Below, piece after piece: positions 47,824-57,224 of a stretch of 63,668 nucleotides of DNA. Under the pieces are notes generated by a model. The model was given only the letters and a program-made list of their open reading frames with translations. It was not told the origin of the DNA and did no database searches. Position 1 is the stretch's first letter. Each line of letters opens with the position of its first letter. Position numbers and translations under genes: made by a program. The stretch lies in the NCBI GenBank assembly GCA_905235685.1, contig CAJOMO010000001.1:1-63668 (forward strand). The letters run 5' to 3'. This stretch comes from an uncultured Selenomonadaceae bacterium (GTDB taxonomy: Bacteria; Bacillota; Negativicutes; Selenomonadales; Selenomonadaceae).

Positions 47824-48786
47824 AATACCTGCGCCGTCAAGAGCACTGCGAACGGATTTAGCCGCTGCGTGCATCTTTTCGAGTTCTTCGTCGGTAAGCG
47901 AAACTTCGAACACGCGCATAATACCATCAGCGCAAATCATGCGGGGCATGGAAAGTGCAACGTCGGTAATTCCATATTCGCCATTCATAATCGCGGAGCA
48001 GGGCAGAATTGTATGCTCATCGTACAGAATGGATTTAACGAAACGAACTGCCGCCATGGCAACGCCGGTATTGGTAAAGCCCTTCTTGTTGATAACGTCA
48101 TAAGCGACTTGAATGAGCTCTTGCTCAACGGCTTTCTTATCGAGCGGTTCAGTGTGGCGGAAATATTCGTCGAGTTTTTCAAGCGGGAAGCCTGCGCAGC
48201 CGGTGGTTGACCAAGCGACGAAAGCCGCGTTGCCGTGTTCGCCGAGGACGTAGCCGTTAATATTTTTCGGGTCTACTTCGTATTTGTTAGCGAGAATGCG
48301 GCGGAAGCGGTAAGTTTCAAGCATTGTGCCGGTGCCGAGAATGTAATTGCGCGGATAGCCAACTTCGTCGGCGATTTTGCTGACAACGTACGTTGCAACA
48401 TCAAGAGGATTGGTGATAAGAATAATGATAGCCTCTTTGGTGTGTTCAGCAACAGCGCGGAAAACGGAGTTCATGATTTTGGCGTTAGTGCCGGCGAGTT
48501 TAAGTCTGTCAGGAGTTTCGCCAGGACGAATTGACGGACCTGCGCAAATGATAACGATATTGGCGTCTTTACAAGCGCTGTAATCGGAAGTGGCGCGGAA
48601 TTTAATATTCGTGCTGTAAACGCAAGCTGTAGCGTGGCTGGAGTCTGTTGCTTCGCCCCAAGCTTTGTCTTGATTGAGGTCAATCAGAATAATTTCGGAC
48701 GCGAGCTGGAAGTCAGCGAGTTTGTTGACGACTGCCGAGCCAACATTGGAAGTACCGACGACGACGATTTTCCTGCGATTGCCCAT
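47818..48786 (-). CDS. ldh: L-lactate dehydrogenase family protein
   Basis: A 322-residue NAD-dependent 2-hydroxyacid dehydrogenase of the LDH/MDH superfamily. VVVGTSNVGSAVVNKL is the nucleotide fold; the mobile loop is CAGPSIRPGETPDRLKL, ITNPLDVATYV holds the Asn and Asp pair region, and GEHGNAAFVAWST has the catalytic His. The substrate loop (SIRPGETP) is not the canonical PQKPGETR of lactate dehydrogenase, so a related 2-hydroxyacid is possible. GGAGGAA precedes the ATG. Single gene with its own promoter and terminator. Confidence 0.85.
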   Translation of the reverse strand: MGNRRKIVVVGTSNVGSAVVNKLADFQLASEIILIDLNQDKAWGEATDSSHATACVYSTNIKFRATSDYSACKDANIVIICAGPSIRPGETPDRLKLAGTNAKIMNSVFRAVAEHTKEAIIILITNPLDVATYVVSKIADEVGYPRNYILGTGTMLETYRFRRILANKYEVDPKNINGYVLGEHGNAAFVAWSTTGCAGFPLEKLDEYFRHTEPLDKKAVEQELIQVAYDVINKKGFTNTGVAMAAVRFVKSILYDEHTILPCSAIMNGEYGITDVALSMPRMICADGIMRVFEVSLTDEELEKMHAAAKSVRSALDGAGIK

Positions 48787-48848
48787 TTAAAAATTCCTCC
48801 TTATAACTTAAAAAAATTCGTTAGAGCCGGAGCTCTTTAATTGATAGT

Positions 48849-48877
48849 AGCTTACAACTTTTACCGCCTTTCGTCAA
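48849..48877 (-). promoter_or_regulatory. Predicted ldh promoter
   Basis: TTGACG (48877-48872), 17-nt spacer, TAAGCT (48854-48849) on the minus strand with TG before the -10. A small AGAGC/GCTCT hairpin lies in the leader at about 48823-48836. Confidence 0.5.
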
Positions 48878-48899
48878 GAGATTTTTCTGAAATTTTTAA

Positions 48900-48928
48900 T
48901 TTCAAAAGTGCCGCGGTTAGTGTATAAT
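48900..48928 (+). promoter_or_regulatory. Predicted promoter of the kinase/NB-ARC operon
   Basis: A perfect TATAAT at 48923-48928, with TTTCAA as a poor -35 (17-nt spacer). 36 bp upstream of the GTG start; GTGGGGAG is the ribosome binding site. Confidence 0.5.
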
Positions 48929-48963
48929 GCTGTAAAAATTTTTTTCGTGGGGAGTCTTTCATT

Positions 48964-50502
48964 GTGAGAAATAGCATAACCGAAAGTACCAAAAAAAAGA
49001 TGGATTCTTGGGCGCGGGAGATTCAAGACAAAAACGAATGGACTTCCGCTGCCACTCAACAGGAAATTTTGGATTTTTTGAGGCAGCGCGAAAATATGTG
49101 TACGCCAGGATTTATTTTGCGGCGACAAATTCAGAAAAAATTTACCGGATTGATGGGGAAAATTCCAGGCGCGAAAGATTGTGTTGATTTGACGAGTTCC
49201 GGCAACGTTGCCTGGGACGAAAATTTTGTTGCAAAGTTGGCGGGCGAACTCGAATCAAAAAAATTTGACGGTTACGGCGACGCTAAACTCGGCGTCAAAA
49301 AAGAACAATGGTACAAATTTTTGACGGACGAGGCTTTTTGCAACAGGGAAACCGCGATTAAATTAATTTTCGCGTTGAAAATGGATAATTTGACGGCGGC
49401 TAAATTTTTGCTGTCGAATAATCATACTTTGCTCAATGTTCGAAACCCGCTTGATTTTATTTGCATGTTCTGCTCGACGTGCAAATATTTTTATAAAGTT
49501 GTGCCGGAAATTTTGAGCGAATTTGAAAACTCCCTCGGCGACTTCAGAAACAAATTACCTCACGAACCTACTTACAGCATGACAGATTCTATGCGAAACG
49601 AAATTGACGCCATCGCTGAAAATGCCGAACTTGACACTTTCGACAAGAAAAAATCTGAGCTGATTCGTTATATGAAGGCGAATGTGCAGGAATTTACTTT
49701 GCGCGTGCCAAAGAAAAATCAGCCCAAAGCTGAAAATCTGCCGCCGGAAACCAGATACGCCGACGGATTTTCTTTGCAGGGAATTGAAAAGCTAAAACTT
49801 TTTATGAAATATTTGGCGGTACTTTATCCGGTTAAAACCGACAAAGACGGCGTCCCGAAAGTTTACAGCCAGTTGATAACGAAAATGTTGGAGTCGCAGG
49901 GAATTAATTTGGTAAGTTTTGCCGATCTTCTTGATTTGTCCGCGAAAAACGCCGAAAAGCGCGCCTATGACAGAATGCCTTTCAATAGCAGTGTCGTTTT
50001 GCCGCTGAAAAATCTTTCGCAAACTTTACGCGCCAATACGCGCGCAGTCAAAAGTCCAAACAATGCGCAGGATATCAGCCGAAATACGATTATGTTGCTT
50101 GCGTATTTTTTCATAACGGGCTATTTATTTTACGACCACACTTGGGAAAATTTGGATACTCAGCTCAAAGCGGATATTGCCACAGCGAATGCCAACAACA
50201 AAAAATTAATTTCCGGCTTGATTGACAGCACATACATTCTTCAAGAAGTTGCCAACGAAGAAAATTCGCTGCAAAGTTATATCGGCGTCCTCAATTTGAT
50301 TTTGGATAGTTTTGACTTCAGCGAATGTTATTTGCCGTTTACGCTGGATAAATTTATTCTGATTTGTTTGGTGGCAGATCCGCTAAGTGTGCCGCTTGTC
50401 AAACGCGCCGCCAACAAAACCGCGCTGCAATATCTGATTAAGTTGATTATCGACGAAAATTATCAGCAATCCGAAAACAAGGGGGCGAAAACGAATGACT
50501 AA
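48964..50502 (+). CDS. Unknown 512-residue protein, first gene of the kinase/STAND operon
   Basis: A soluble, mostly helical 512-residue protein with no family that I recognise. N-terminal coiled segment (ESTKKKMDSWAREIQDKN), a region with FICMFCSTCKYFYKV at about 158-172, and a helical C-terminal half with several hydrophobic patches (TIMLLAYFFITGYLFYDHTW) that could be buried or membrane-associated. GTG start at 48964. It overlaps the kinase gene by 8 bp (ATGACTAA), so the two are made together and may form one complex. Possible substrate or scaffold of the kinase; not known. Confidence 0.65.
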   Translation: MRNSITESTKKKMDSWAREIQDKNEWTSAATQQEILDFLRQRENMCTPGFILRRQIQKKFTGLMGKIPGAKDCVDLTSSGNVAWDENFVAKLAGELESKKFDGYGDAKLGVKKEQWYKFLTDEAFCNRETAIKLIFALKMDNLTAAKFLLSNNHTLLNVRNPLDFICMFCSTCKYFYKVVPEILSEFENSLGDFRNKLPHEPTYSMTDSMRNEIDAIAENAELDTFDKKKSELIRYMKANVQEFTLRVPKKNQPKAENLPPETRYADGFSLQGIEKLKLFMKYLAVLYPVKTDKDGVPKVYSQLITKMLESQGINLVSFADLLDLSAKNAEKRAYDRMPFNSSVVLPLKNLSQTLRANTRAVKSPNNAQDISRNTIMLLAYFFITGYLFYDHTWENLDTQLKADIATANANNKKLISGLIDSTYILQEVANEENSLQSYIGVLNLILDSFDFSECYLPFTLDKFILICLVADPLSVPLVKRAANKTALQYLIKLIIDENYQQSENKGAKTND

Positions 50503-52315
50503 TGACGCCCGAAATTTTTTGCCCGCCGGTACGATTTTGATTGACGACAAGGGGCTTCAGTACACGCTGGAGAGTAAAATTTGCGGCGGCGGAACTTCGG
50601 TTGTCTACAAAGCCGCGAAGGAAAACAGCAAGCGAATTTTCGTCGTCAAAGAATGTTATCCGTGTTCAAATCGGTTTGTTCGGAAAAACGGTGTTGTCTG
50701 CGCGCAGGACGGCGATATCGAGGCGGAAAAATATTTAAATCGGTTGAAGTCGAATACTGCGCGAGAGAGCGAAATTGGGCAAATTTTGGCGCGGCAAACT
50801 GCGCGAACTTTGTCTTCGCTGGAAAATTTGACGGTAACGAAAATTATAGAGCCCGCCGGAAAAATTTATGACGTGGCAGACGCCGGCTTTATAGTCATGG
50901 AGCAAGCCGAGGGCGAATTTGAAAAAGCTAAGGGCTGGTTTTTGGAAGATTTGCTTGAAGAATGCGCTCAGTCGCCCGATAAAGATTTTCCTCTTCGAAA
51001 TGGCGATTTGCCTTCGCCCCATGTTTCCGCGTGCGTCATTGAGGAATTGCTCCGTTCGTTGCGTGACATTCACCGCGCGGGTTACATTCACGGCGATGTG
51101 CAAGACGGCAATTTTTTTCTTATGGGGCAAGACGTGAAAAGCGGCTACATTGGCGTCGGTCAACTTTTGGATTTTGGCACGGCTTATAAAATCGGCGCGG
51201 ACGGCAAGACTGAACTTATTTCGGAAATTTTTAGCACGCCTGGCTATTGTTCGCCCGAAATTTTAAAAAGCGGCGGCAGTTTGCGCTTGACGCAGGCGAC
51301 GGATATTTTTTCAGTGGGTTGCTTAATGCTGTATTTGCTGAAGGGAATGGATTTTAAAAACGAGCGCGGCGAAAAAATTTCCAGCGGCGCTTTGATAAAT
51401 TCTGTGGTAACTACTAAGGGAATTATCGAGCGCGGATATCGGCGGGACGCGGCGATTTTGTTTAAAAATATTATCTTGAAGGCGCTGAAACAAAATCCCG
51501 CCGAGCGTTATCAAAATGCTGACGAAATGCTGACTGATATTTTGCGCTTGAAAAAATTGGTCGTGCCGCCGAAATTTTTACTTTCGCCAAATCTTTCGCG
51601 CAGTCCTTACTTTGTCGAAAACAGCCGCGACGCCGAAATTTCCGCGCTTAAAAATGACATTCAAAATACAAATCCGCTGTGGATATGGGGAATTGGCGGC
51701 ATTGGCAAAACGGAGCTGGCGATGGAATTTGCGCGCAAACAAATTGCCGCCGGTATGAGCGCTTATTTCGTGACGTATCGCGGAACTATGTGGGCAACGA
51801 TTTTGGCGCTGGATTTTTCCGGTTATCACTTTGAATTTGACGGCGCGGGCGACGCTGCCGAAAATGAATACCGCGAGCGCTTGAATATTTTGAAGGAAGA
51901 CTACCGCGGCTGTCTGCTCATTGTTGACAACTTCGAAAATGAAAATCTTGACCTTGCCGCCCTTCAAGTCGAGCCCGCCTATCAAGATCTCGTCGGCTTG
52001 GATATGCATATTTTGTTTACGACGCGGTCGCGCCCGAATACGCCTGCCCTGGAACTCGGCACGCTCACTGAAAAAAATGCTTTGACGCTTTTTAAATCCA
52101 TTGCGAAAATCAAGCGCGGCGAACTTCCGATTGTCCAAAAACTCCTGCGCGAAGTTCAATTTCACCCAATGGCGGTTGAACTTTTGGCTCATACTTTGGA
52201 CGAAGGCTGGGGAACAATTTCAGCGAAAGAATTACTCAAGCGGCTCAAAACTGAAAATTTAAATTCGCCGCATTTGCCGGACATCACCATAAAAAAAAAA
52301 TCAGCGCGTCAATGA
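50495..52315 (+). CDS. Ser/Thr kinase - NB-ARC protein, 5' part before frameshift
   Basis: A 606-residue frame. Residues 20-330 are a canonical Hanks kinase (GGGTSVVYKA, K52, YIHGDVQDGNFF, LLDFGTAY). About residues 365-600 are an NB-ARC-type STAND ATPase: Walker A GIGGIGKTELA near 400, Walker B LLIVDNF near 473, LFTTRSRP (sensor region), a TLTEKNALTLF helix and FHPMAVELLAH (GLPL-like). The frame ends at TGA 52313-52315 right after an A10 tract (52291-52300). Dropping one A joins it to the TPR half without loss of similarity, so this is probably one protein of about 1180 residues. The architecture recalls NLR-like signalling proteins. Confidence 0.82.
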   Translation: MTNDARNFLPAGTILIDDKGLQYTLESKICGGGTSVVYKAAKENSKRIFVVKECYPCSNRFVRKNGVVCAQDGDIEAEKYLNRLKSNTARESEIGQILARQTARTLSSLENLTVTKIIEPAGKIYDVADAGFIVMEQAEGEFEKAKGWFLEDLLEECAQSPDKDFPLRNGDLPSPHVSACVIEELLRSLRDIHRAGYIHGDVQDGNFFLMGQDVKSGYIGVGQLLDFGTAYKIGADGKTELISEIFSTPGYCSPEILKSGGSLRLTQATDIFSVGCLMLYLLKGMDFKNERGEKISSGALINSVVTTKGIIERGYRRDAAILFKNIILKALKQNPAERYQNADEMLTDILRLKKLVVPPKFLLSPNLSRSPYFVENSRDAEISALKNDIQNTNPLWIWGIGGIGKTELAMEFARKQIAAGMSAYFVTYRGTMWATILALDFSGYHFEFDGAGDAAENEYRERLNILKEDYRGCLLIVDNFENENLDLAALQVEPAYQDLVGLDMHILFTTRSRPNTPALELGTLTEKNALTLFKSIAKIKRGELPIVQKLLREVQFHPMAVELLAHTLDEGWGTISAKELLKRLKTENLNSPHLPDITIKKKSARQ

Positions 52316-52403
52316 GGCGAAAATTTATGAGCATATACGGACGCTGTTTAATATTTTCAATCTTGACGATACGTACCGCGAAATTCTTTGCCACACGACG
52401 CTT

Positions 52404-54044
52404 TTGCCGCTCGATGGAATTGACGCCGCGGAATTTCTTTTGAGCGAAACCGGCGCGCGAAAAAATCAGTTGAAAACTTTGGAAGGGCGCGGCTGGATTC
52501 GTCGGCGGCGCGAAAATAATCGCCTGTACATTCACCCGCTGATTCGCAGCGTTTTTAAAAATGAACTCAAGCCCCAAAACGCCGATTGCAAAGATTTTCT
52601 TTCAAATTTGTGGGGAAGGCTTGACGATAAATATCCGCCGGTCATTGAACTTTTCAAACAGGCAGCCGAACTTTACGAGCGCGCGGTTAAAGATTTGGGC
52701 GACGCGGACGGCGCGAATAATTTTCATGCGGGTTTTTGCAATATAATGGCGGGCGATTTTGGCAAAGCGGCGATTTTCGAAGACAGAGCCGTTGCATTGG
52801 CTGAGGCGGCGACCGAGAAAAATCTTGATATGGCGCGGCTGTACAATGACGCGGGCGTTGCTCATTTGAATTTGTACGACGTTGACAAGGGCATGAATTA
52901 TTTGGAGCGGGCGATTCAGATTTTGTTGAAAACCGCGCCCGAGGATTACAACGCGGCAAATATTTTCGCGAATGTCAGCAACGTTTACATCGATTTGGGC
53001 GATTATGACAGGGCGATTAATCTCGCCGAGCGCGCGGTGAAGATTTTCGAAAAGACGCCGCCCAAAAATAAATTTGAGCAGATTAACGCCTATCAGACTT
53101 TGGGGCGCGCCTTCACTTTCGCCAAAAATTATGACGCCGCTATGGAAAATATGACAATCGCCGTGAAACTCCAGGAAGAATTGACGTCGGAAGGCTCGGC
53201 GGATTTGGCTAAATCTTATCGGAATATCGGCGAAATTTACGCGCTTGCCGGTTATTTTGACAAAGCGACCGCTTATGTTTTGCGCGCGATTAAATTGCAG
53301 GAAAAATTTTTGCCCAAAAATCACCTCGATTTAATTTCCTCTTACGATGCGATTGGCGAAATTTACCGCTTAGCCGGAAACGCCGCCGAAAGTCAAAAAT
53401 TTCTTGACAAAGCGAAACGCGCCCGTCAAAATAATCTTGAGCGTGACTACAGAAAAATTCTTGCCAATACGCTTGAAATTATCGACGGCGGAAATTTGGA
53501 TGCGGCGGATTTTGTTTATCATTACCGGAACGCGGCTGACAGTTATTTGAAATTGGGCGACCTTGACAACGCGCTGAAATATATTCGTGCCGCCGAAAAT
53601 AAACTTCCCGAAATTACCAACCCGCTCGAAATTGCGCTTACTTATGCGACGTTTTCAAATATTTATGAGGCGCAGGAAAATTTTGACGCCGCCATTGAAT
53701 ACGCTGAAAAATATTTTGCGGCTCTCGCGCAGGACGATTTTAACAATTTGAGTTCGGCGTGCCTGCATTTGGGAAATTTTTATTGGCGCGTGAAAAAATT
53801 CGCCGCGGCGGTTGACGCTTACGAAAAAGCCATTCAGTTTCAGTTGAAATATGCTTATCCGGAGTATGATTTTATCGACACCGCGAAAGTTTCAATCGCG
53901 CTGACTTTGAAAGATATGGGGCGATTCGACGAGGCGGAAAAAATTTTGCAGGAAGTTTTGAGGCGAAAATCTAAATTTTATCCGGAGTCTCATAACATAA
54001 TTCAGCAGCTGAAAAATTTGTTGGTGGGCGTTCGAAAAACTTAA
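52404..54044 (+). CDS. Winged-helix and TPR half of the kinase/NB-ARC protein (3' part)
   Basis: As an ORF it starts at ATG 52404, but the same frame is open from 52293 and its upstream part (VNEAKIYEHIRTLFNIFNLD) is clearly coding, so it continues the kinase/NB-ARC gene. Residues 1-60 are a winged-helix region (KNQLKTLEGRGWIRRRRENN). The rest is a long TPR array with repeated helix pairs such as ARLYNDAGVAHLNLYDVDKG and FANVSNVYIDLGDYDRAINL, about ten repeats in all. I see no ribosome binding site before 52404. Alone it would be a TPR protein without effector; together it is the sensing arm of a STAND protein. Confidence 0.75.
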   Translation: MPLDGIDAAEFLLSETGARKNQLKTLEGRGWIRRRRENNRLYIHPLIRSVFKNELKPQNADCKDFLSNLWGRLDDKYPPVIELFKQAAELYERAVKDLGDADGANNFHAGFCNIMAGDFGKAAIFEDRAVALAEAATEKNLDMARLYNDAGVAHLNLYDVDKGMNYLERAIQILLKTAPEDYNAANIFANVSNVYIDLGDYDRAINLAERAVKIFEKTPPKNKFEQINAYQTLGRAFTFAKNYDAAMENMTIAVKLQEELTSEGSADLAKSYRNIGEIYALAGYFDKATAYVLRAIKLQEKFLPKNHLDLISSYDAIGEIYRLAGNAAESQKFLDKAKRARQNNLERDYRKILANTLEIIDGGNLDAADFVYHYRNAADSYLKLGDLDNALKYIRAAENKLPEITNPLEIALTYATFSNIYEAQENFDAAIEYAEKYFAALAQDDFNNLSSACLHLGNFYWRVKKFAAAVDAYEKAIQFQLKYAYPEYDFIDTAKVSIALTLKDMGRFDEAEKILQEVLRRKSKFYPESHNIIQQLKNLLVGVRKT

Positions 54045-54062
54045 CAGATTGGAGATAAACAC

Positions 54063-54659
54063 TTGAAAGTTGAATTGCCGTATTTTAAAATTGGCGCGTC
54101 GTTGGGCGGGCAGCAAGATTGGTTTTCGGAATACATGATGCGAATTGGCGGGTGCGCGGCGGTTACTGCGTGCGATTGTTCGATTTATTTTGAGCTGTAT
54201 AAAAATTTGCGCGGGCTGTATCCTTTCGACAAAAATAATTTGACGCAAGCCGACTACATAAAATTTTCCAACGTGATGAAACCGTACCTTCACCCGCGCT
54301 GGCAGGGAATTGATAAGCTTGAAATTTACATTGACGGTTTCACGAAATTTCTGCGCGACCGCGGCGAAAATGAATTGAAACTTTTGCCGTGGGACGGACA
54401 CCAGGATTTTAAGGCGACGCACATGGTTTTGAAATTCCAAATTGACAATGGCTATCCGATACCGTGCTTGAATTTGTACCACAAAAATCCGCTCCTGCGC
54501 GATTATGTTTGGCATTGGTTTTTGCTTACGGGCTACGAAAATGTTGACGAAAATTGGCGCGTCAAAGTCGTGTCGTACGGCGTTGGGCGCTGGTTTGATT
54601 TTGATATGCTGTGGGATACGGGCTTTGCGAATCGAGGCGGCTTAATTATTTTTCAGTGA
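54063..54659 (+). CDS. C39-like papain-fold peptidase
   Basis: A 198-residue protein with GGCAAVTACDCSIYFEL (C31) near the N-terminus and VWHWFLLTGYEN (H151), the Cys-then-His order of peptidase C39-like domains. There is no signal peptide or C39 transporter part, so it is a free cytosolic domain. TTG start with GGAG 8 nt upstream, 18 bp after the TPR gene. In an operon with a STAND kinase it may be the effector or a maturation protease. Activity is inferred from the two residues only. Confidence 0.65.
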   Translation: MKVELPYFKIGASLGGQQDWFSEYMMRIGGCAAVTACDCSIYFELYKNLRGLYPFDKNNLTQADYIKFSNVMKPYLHPRWQGIDKLEIYIDGFTKFLRDRGENELKLLPWDGHQDFKATHMVLKFQIDNGYPIPCLNLYHKNPLLRDYVWHWFLLTGYENVDENWRVKVVSYGVGRWFDFDMLWDTGFANRGGLIIFQ

Positions 54660-54671
54660 GGTGAAATTTTT

Positions 54672-55817
54672 ATGCGGAAAATTATTTTGACTGCGATTTT
54701 TATTTTAACGCTGATAATTCAAAGTTTCGTGAGCGCCGCCGATTTGGAAAGTGTCGATTGGAGCAAAGCGCCACGCATTGGCAACAAAAATGATTTCGCG
54801 GCTTATATAAAAAATTGTGAGCTGAATTGTCAAACGCTGATTCCGATGTACCTTGCGAATGATTTGCTCGTCAAGGGCGACGAATTTTTGAAATTCACCA
54901 ACACGATTCAATTTGTAAGCGCAACTTTCGAAACCAGAGGCGGCAAACCCTATCGCGCGTTGTACGAAGTTCAATTTTACCCGGGCGCGCGAGTTGAATA
55001 TGCGTATCGTACCGGCAACACTTCAATTCTTACCGACGACGAGCGGCAACTTTACGCCCGCGCTGTGCAAATTGTTGGAGAGGCGAAACGTCAGCCTACG
55101 ATTTTGCGGCGCGAACTTTACATTCACGACGCCATTACTCAATCTTCGACTTATTACAACGAAGAAAATAATCAGCTGGGCGCGCGGTATTTGACGGCGA
55201 TTGGTGCGCTGATTGACGGGCGGGCGAATTGTCAAGGTTACGCGGACGCTTTTTATATGCTCGGCAAAATGTGCGGCTTTAATGTTGGGAAAATTAACGG
55301 CACGGCCGATAGAGGTCCGCACGTTTGGAATACGATTGAATTTGGCGACGGCAAATATTACGGCGTGGACGTTACCTGGGACGACGCCTCTTTTAAAATG
55401 AACGAAGGCGGCGAATACAACAATTACATTTATTTCAACGCGCCGCTTGAGATTATGCAGTCGACGCATACCTGGGAAAAGGCTTATTATCCGCAAATCC
55501 AATCGAAAATGGACGGCAGATATTTTTATTTGACGAAAGAATTTAGCGAAACGCGCGGCAAATATTTCGGTTTTCATTCGAAGACGGCGGAAGATGCGCT
55601 GAATTACATTGCGCGGCGCATTGCCGACGAAGGTTGCCGATTATCCTGGGCGATGGTTCCCTATAATTCCAAATACGCCGATACAAATTTTGTGGGGCAG
55701 CGGCTTGTCAATGAGATTTTGCCGAAGTACTATCATTACTACGCGAAAACGCGAATGAGCGTCACGCACCGCGGCAATTACCTTTTCATTACGGTTGACG
55801 CCGTGCGGAACAATTAA
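54672..55817 (+). CDS. Secreted transglutaminase-like protein
   Basis: A 381-residue protein with a signal peptide (residues 1-22, cut near SAA). The transglutaminase-like core carries C187 (GRANCQGYADAFYML), H217 (HVWN) and D233/D237 (GVDVTWDD), the Cys-His-Asp triad. Most bacterial members are peptidases or structural hydrolases acting outside the membrane. GAGGTGA precedes the ATG. It is the last gene of the operon, and the only clearly exported one. Confidence 0.8.
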   Translation: MRKIILTAIFILTLIIQSFVSAADLESVDWSKAPRIGNKNDFAAYIKNCELNCQTLIPMYLANDLLVKGDEFLKFTNTIQFVSATFETRGGKPYRALYEVQFYPGARVEYAYRTGNTSILTDDERQLYARAVQIVGEAKRQPTILRRELYIHDAITQSSTYYNEENNQLGARYLTAIGALIDGRANCQGYADAFYMLGKMCGFNVGKINGTADRGPHVWNTIEFGDGKYYGVDVTWDDASFKMNEGGEYNNYIYFNAPLEIMQSTHTWEKAYYPQIQSKMDGRYFYLTKEFSETRGKYFGFHSKTAEDALNYIARRIADEGCRLSWAMVPYNSKYADTNFVGQRLVNEILPKYYHYYAKTRMSVTHRGNYLFITVDAVRNN

Positions 55818-55838
55818 CTTTTTGGGGGTTGAATTATT

Positions 55839-57104
55839 TTGGACGAAAATAAAAAAGCCGTCGCGCAGGACGGGCTGAAATCTTTGGTTGAAAGTACGAG
55901 CATTGCTGACGTTTACCGCGCCGACAAGCAACTTTCGGGCGTTGTCAAAAAGACGCGGCTTATTTACAGCGATTTTTTTTCCGAACAAAGCGGCAATGAA
56001 GTTTTTCTCAAGCCGGAGAATATGCAACACACGGGCGCGTTCAAACTTCGCGGCGCGTACAACAAAATCAGCCAACTCACTGCCGAAGAAAAAGCTAAGG
56101 GCGTAATAACGGCATCCGCGGGAAACCACGCGCAGGGCGTGGCGTTTGCGGCTCAGAAATTGGGCGTCAAGGCTGTAATTTGTATGCCGGCAACTACTCC
56201 GATTTTGAAAATTGAGGCTACAAAAGCTTATGGCGCGGAAGTTGTTTTGCACGGCGACAGTTTCGACGACGCCTATTTGCACAGCCTTGAACTTCAGAAA
56301 AAGCACGGCTACATTTACGTTCACCCGTTTAACGATCGCGAAGTTTTGTTGGGGCAAGGTACAACGGCGCTGGAAATTGTTAACGAGCTGAAAGACGTTG
56401 ACGCAATTTTAGTTCCGATTGGCGGCGGCGGCTTTGCAAGTGGCGTTGCGTTGGCTACGAAACTTGTTAGTCCGACGGTTAAAGTTATTGGCGTTGAGCC
56501 GGAAAATGCGGCGTGTATGAAGGCTGCGCTTGACGCGGGAAAAATTTTGACGCTTAAAAGCGCTGATACGGTTGCTGACGGTTGCGCCGTAAAAACCGCC
56601 GGTACTTTGACTTTTGAATTCTGCAAAAAATATCTCGACGAAATTATCACGGTTAACGAAATGGAAATTATGAGCGCGTTGTTGTTTCTGATCGAAAAGC
56701 ACAAGCTCATTGCCGAAGGCGCGGGCGTATTGAGTTTGGCGGCGCTGAATAAGCTGAATTTCAAGGGCAAAAAAGTCGTGGCGATTGTTAGCGGCGGCAA
56801 TATTGATATTTCGACGCTGTCGGGCTTGATCGATAAAGCTTTAATTGCGCGCGGCAGAATCTTTTCTTTCGCTGTGCAGTTGCCCGATAAACCTGGTGAA
56901 CTTTTGAATATCGCAAAAATTTTGTCCGAAGAAAATGCCAACGTTGTTAAATTGGATCACAATCAGGCGCTGGTTACAAATAGTTTCAAGAAAGTTTTGC
57001 TCGGCGTAACGATTGAAACGCACAATCAGCAACACATTGACAGAATCGTTAAGGCGCTGAATAAGCACGGCTACGAAATTGAAAAAATCGATTTGCTCCG
57101 ATAA
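55839..57104 (+). CDS. ilvA: Threonine ammonia-lyase with one ACT domain
   Basis: A 421-residue PLP enzyme that deaminates threonine to 2-oxobutyrate for isoleucine. GAFKLRGAYNKI holds the PLP lysine, ASAGNHAQGVAFAA and PIGGGGFASGVALA the phosphate- and substrate-binding loops. Residues 340-421 are one ACT domain. The start is TTG 55839. A terminator inside repeat copy 2 follows at 57196. Confidence 0.93.
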   Translation: MDENKKAVAQDGLKSLVESTSIADVYRADKQLSGVVKKTRLIYSDFFSEQSGNEVFLKPENMQHTGAFKLRGAYNKISQLTAEEKAKGVITASAGNHAQGVAFAAQKLGVKAVICMPATTPILKIEATKAYGAEVVLHGDSFDDAYLHSLELQKKHGYIYVHPFNDREVLLGQGTTALEIVNELKDVDAILVPIGGGGFASGVALATKLVSPTVKVIGVEPENAACMKAALDAGKILTLKSADTVADGCAVKTAGTLTFEFCKKYLDEIITVNEMEIMSALLFLIEKHKLIAEGAGVLSLAALNKLNFKGKKVVAIVSGGNIDISTLSGLIDKALIARGRIFSFAVQLPDKPGELLNIAKILSEENANVVKLDHNQALVTNSFKKVLLGVTIETHNQQHIDRIVKALNKHGYEIEKIDLLR

Positions 57105-57117
57105 AATAAAATTGGCA

Positions 57118-57222
57118 TTTCTTTTCTAGAAAAGAAACGCCAGCAAAGAAAAGCGTGGCGCGGATTGTCACATCACGTGACAAGCGCGCCACATTAGCCG
57201 CCCGTCCTTGGGCGGCTTTTTC
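57118..57222 (+). repeat. Structured repeat element, copy 2 (includes ilvA terminator)
   Basis: TTTCTTTTC-TA-GAAAAGAAA (57118-57137); GTGGCGCG (57155-57162) paired with CGCGCCAC (57185-57192), with TTGTCAC/GTGACAA inside; then AGCCGCCC-GTCCTT-GGGCGGCT and a T run, an ilvA terminator. Compared with copies 1 and 3, stem bases differ at paired positions together. Confidence 0.88.
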
Positions 57223-57224
57223 GA

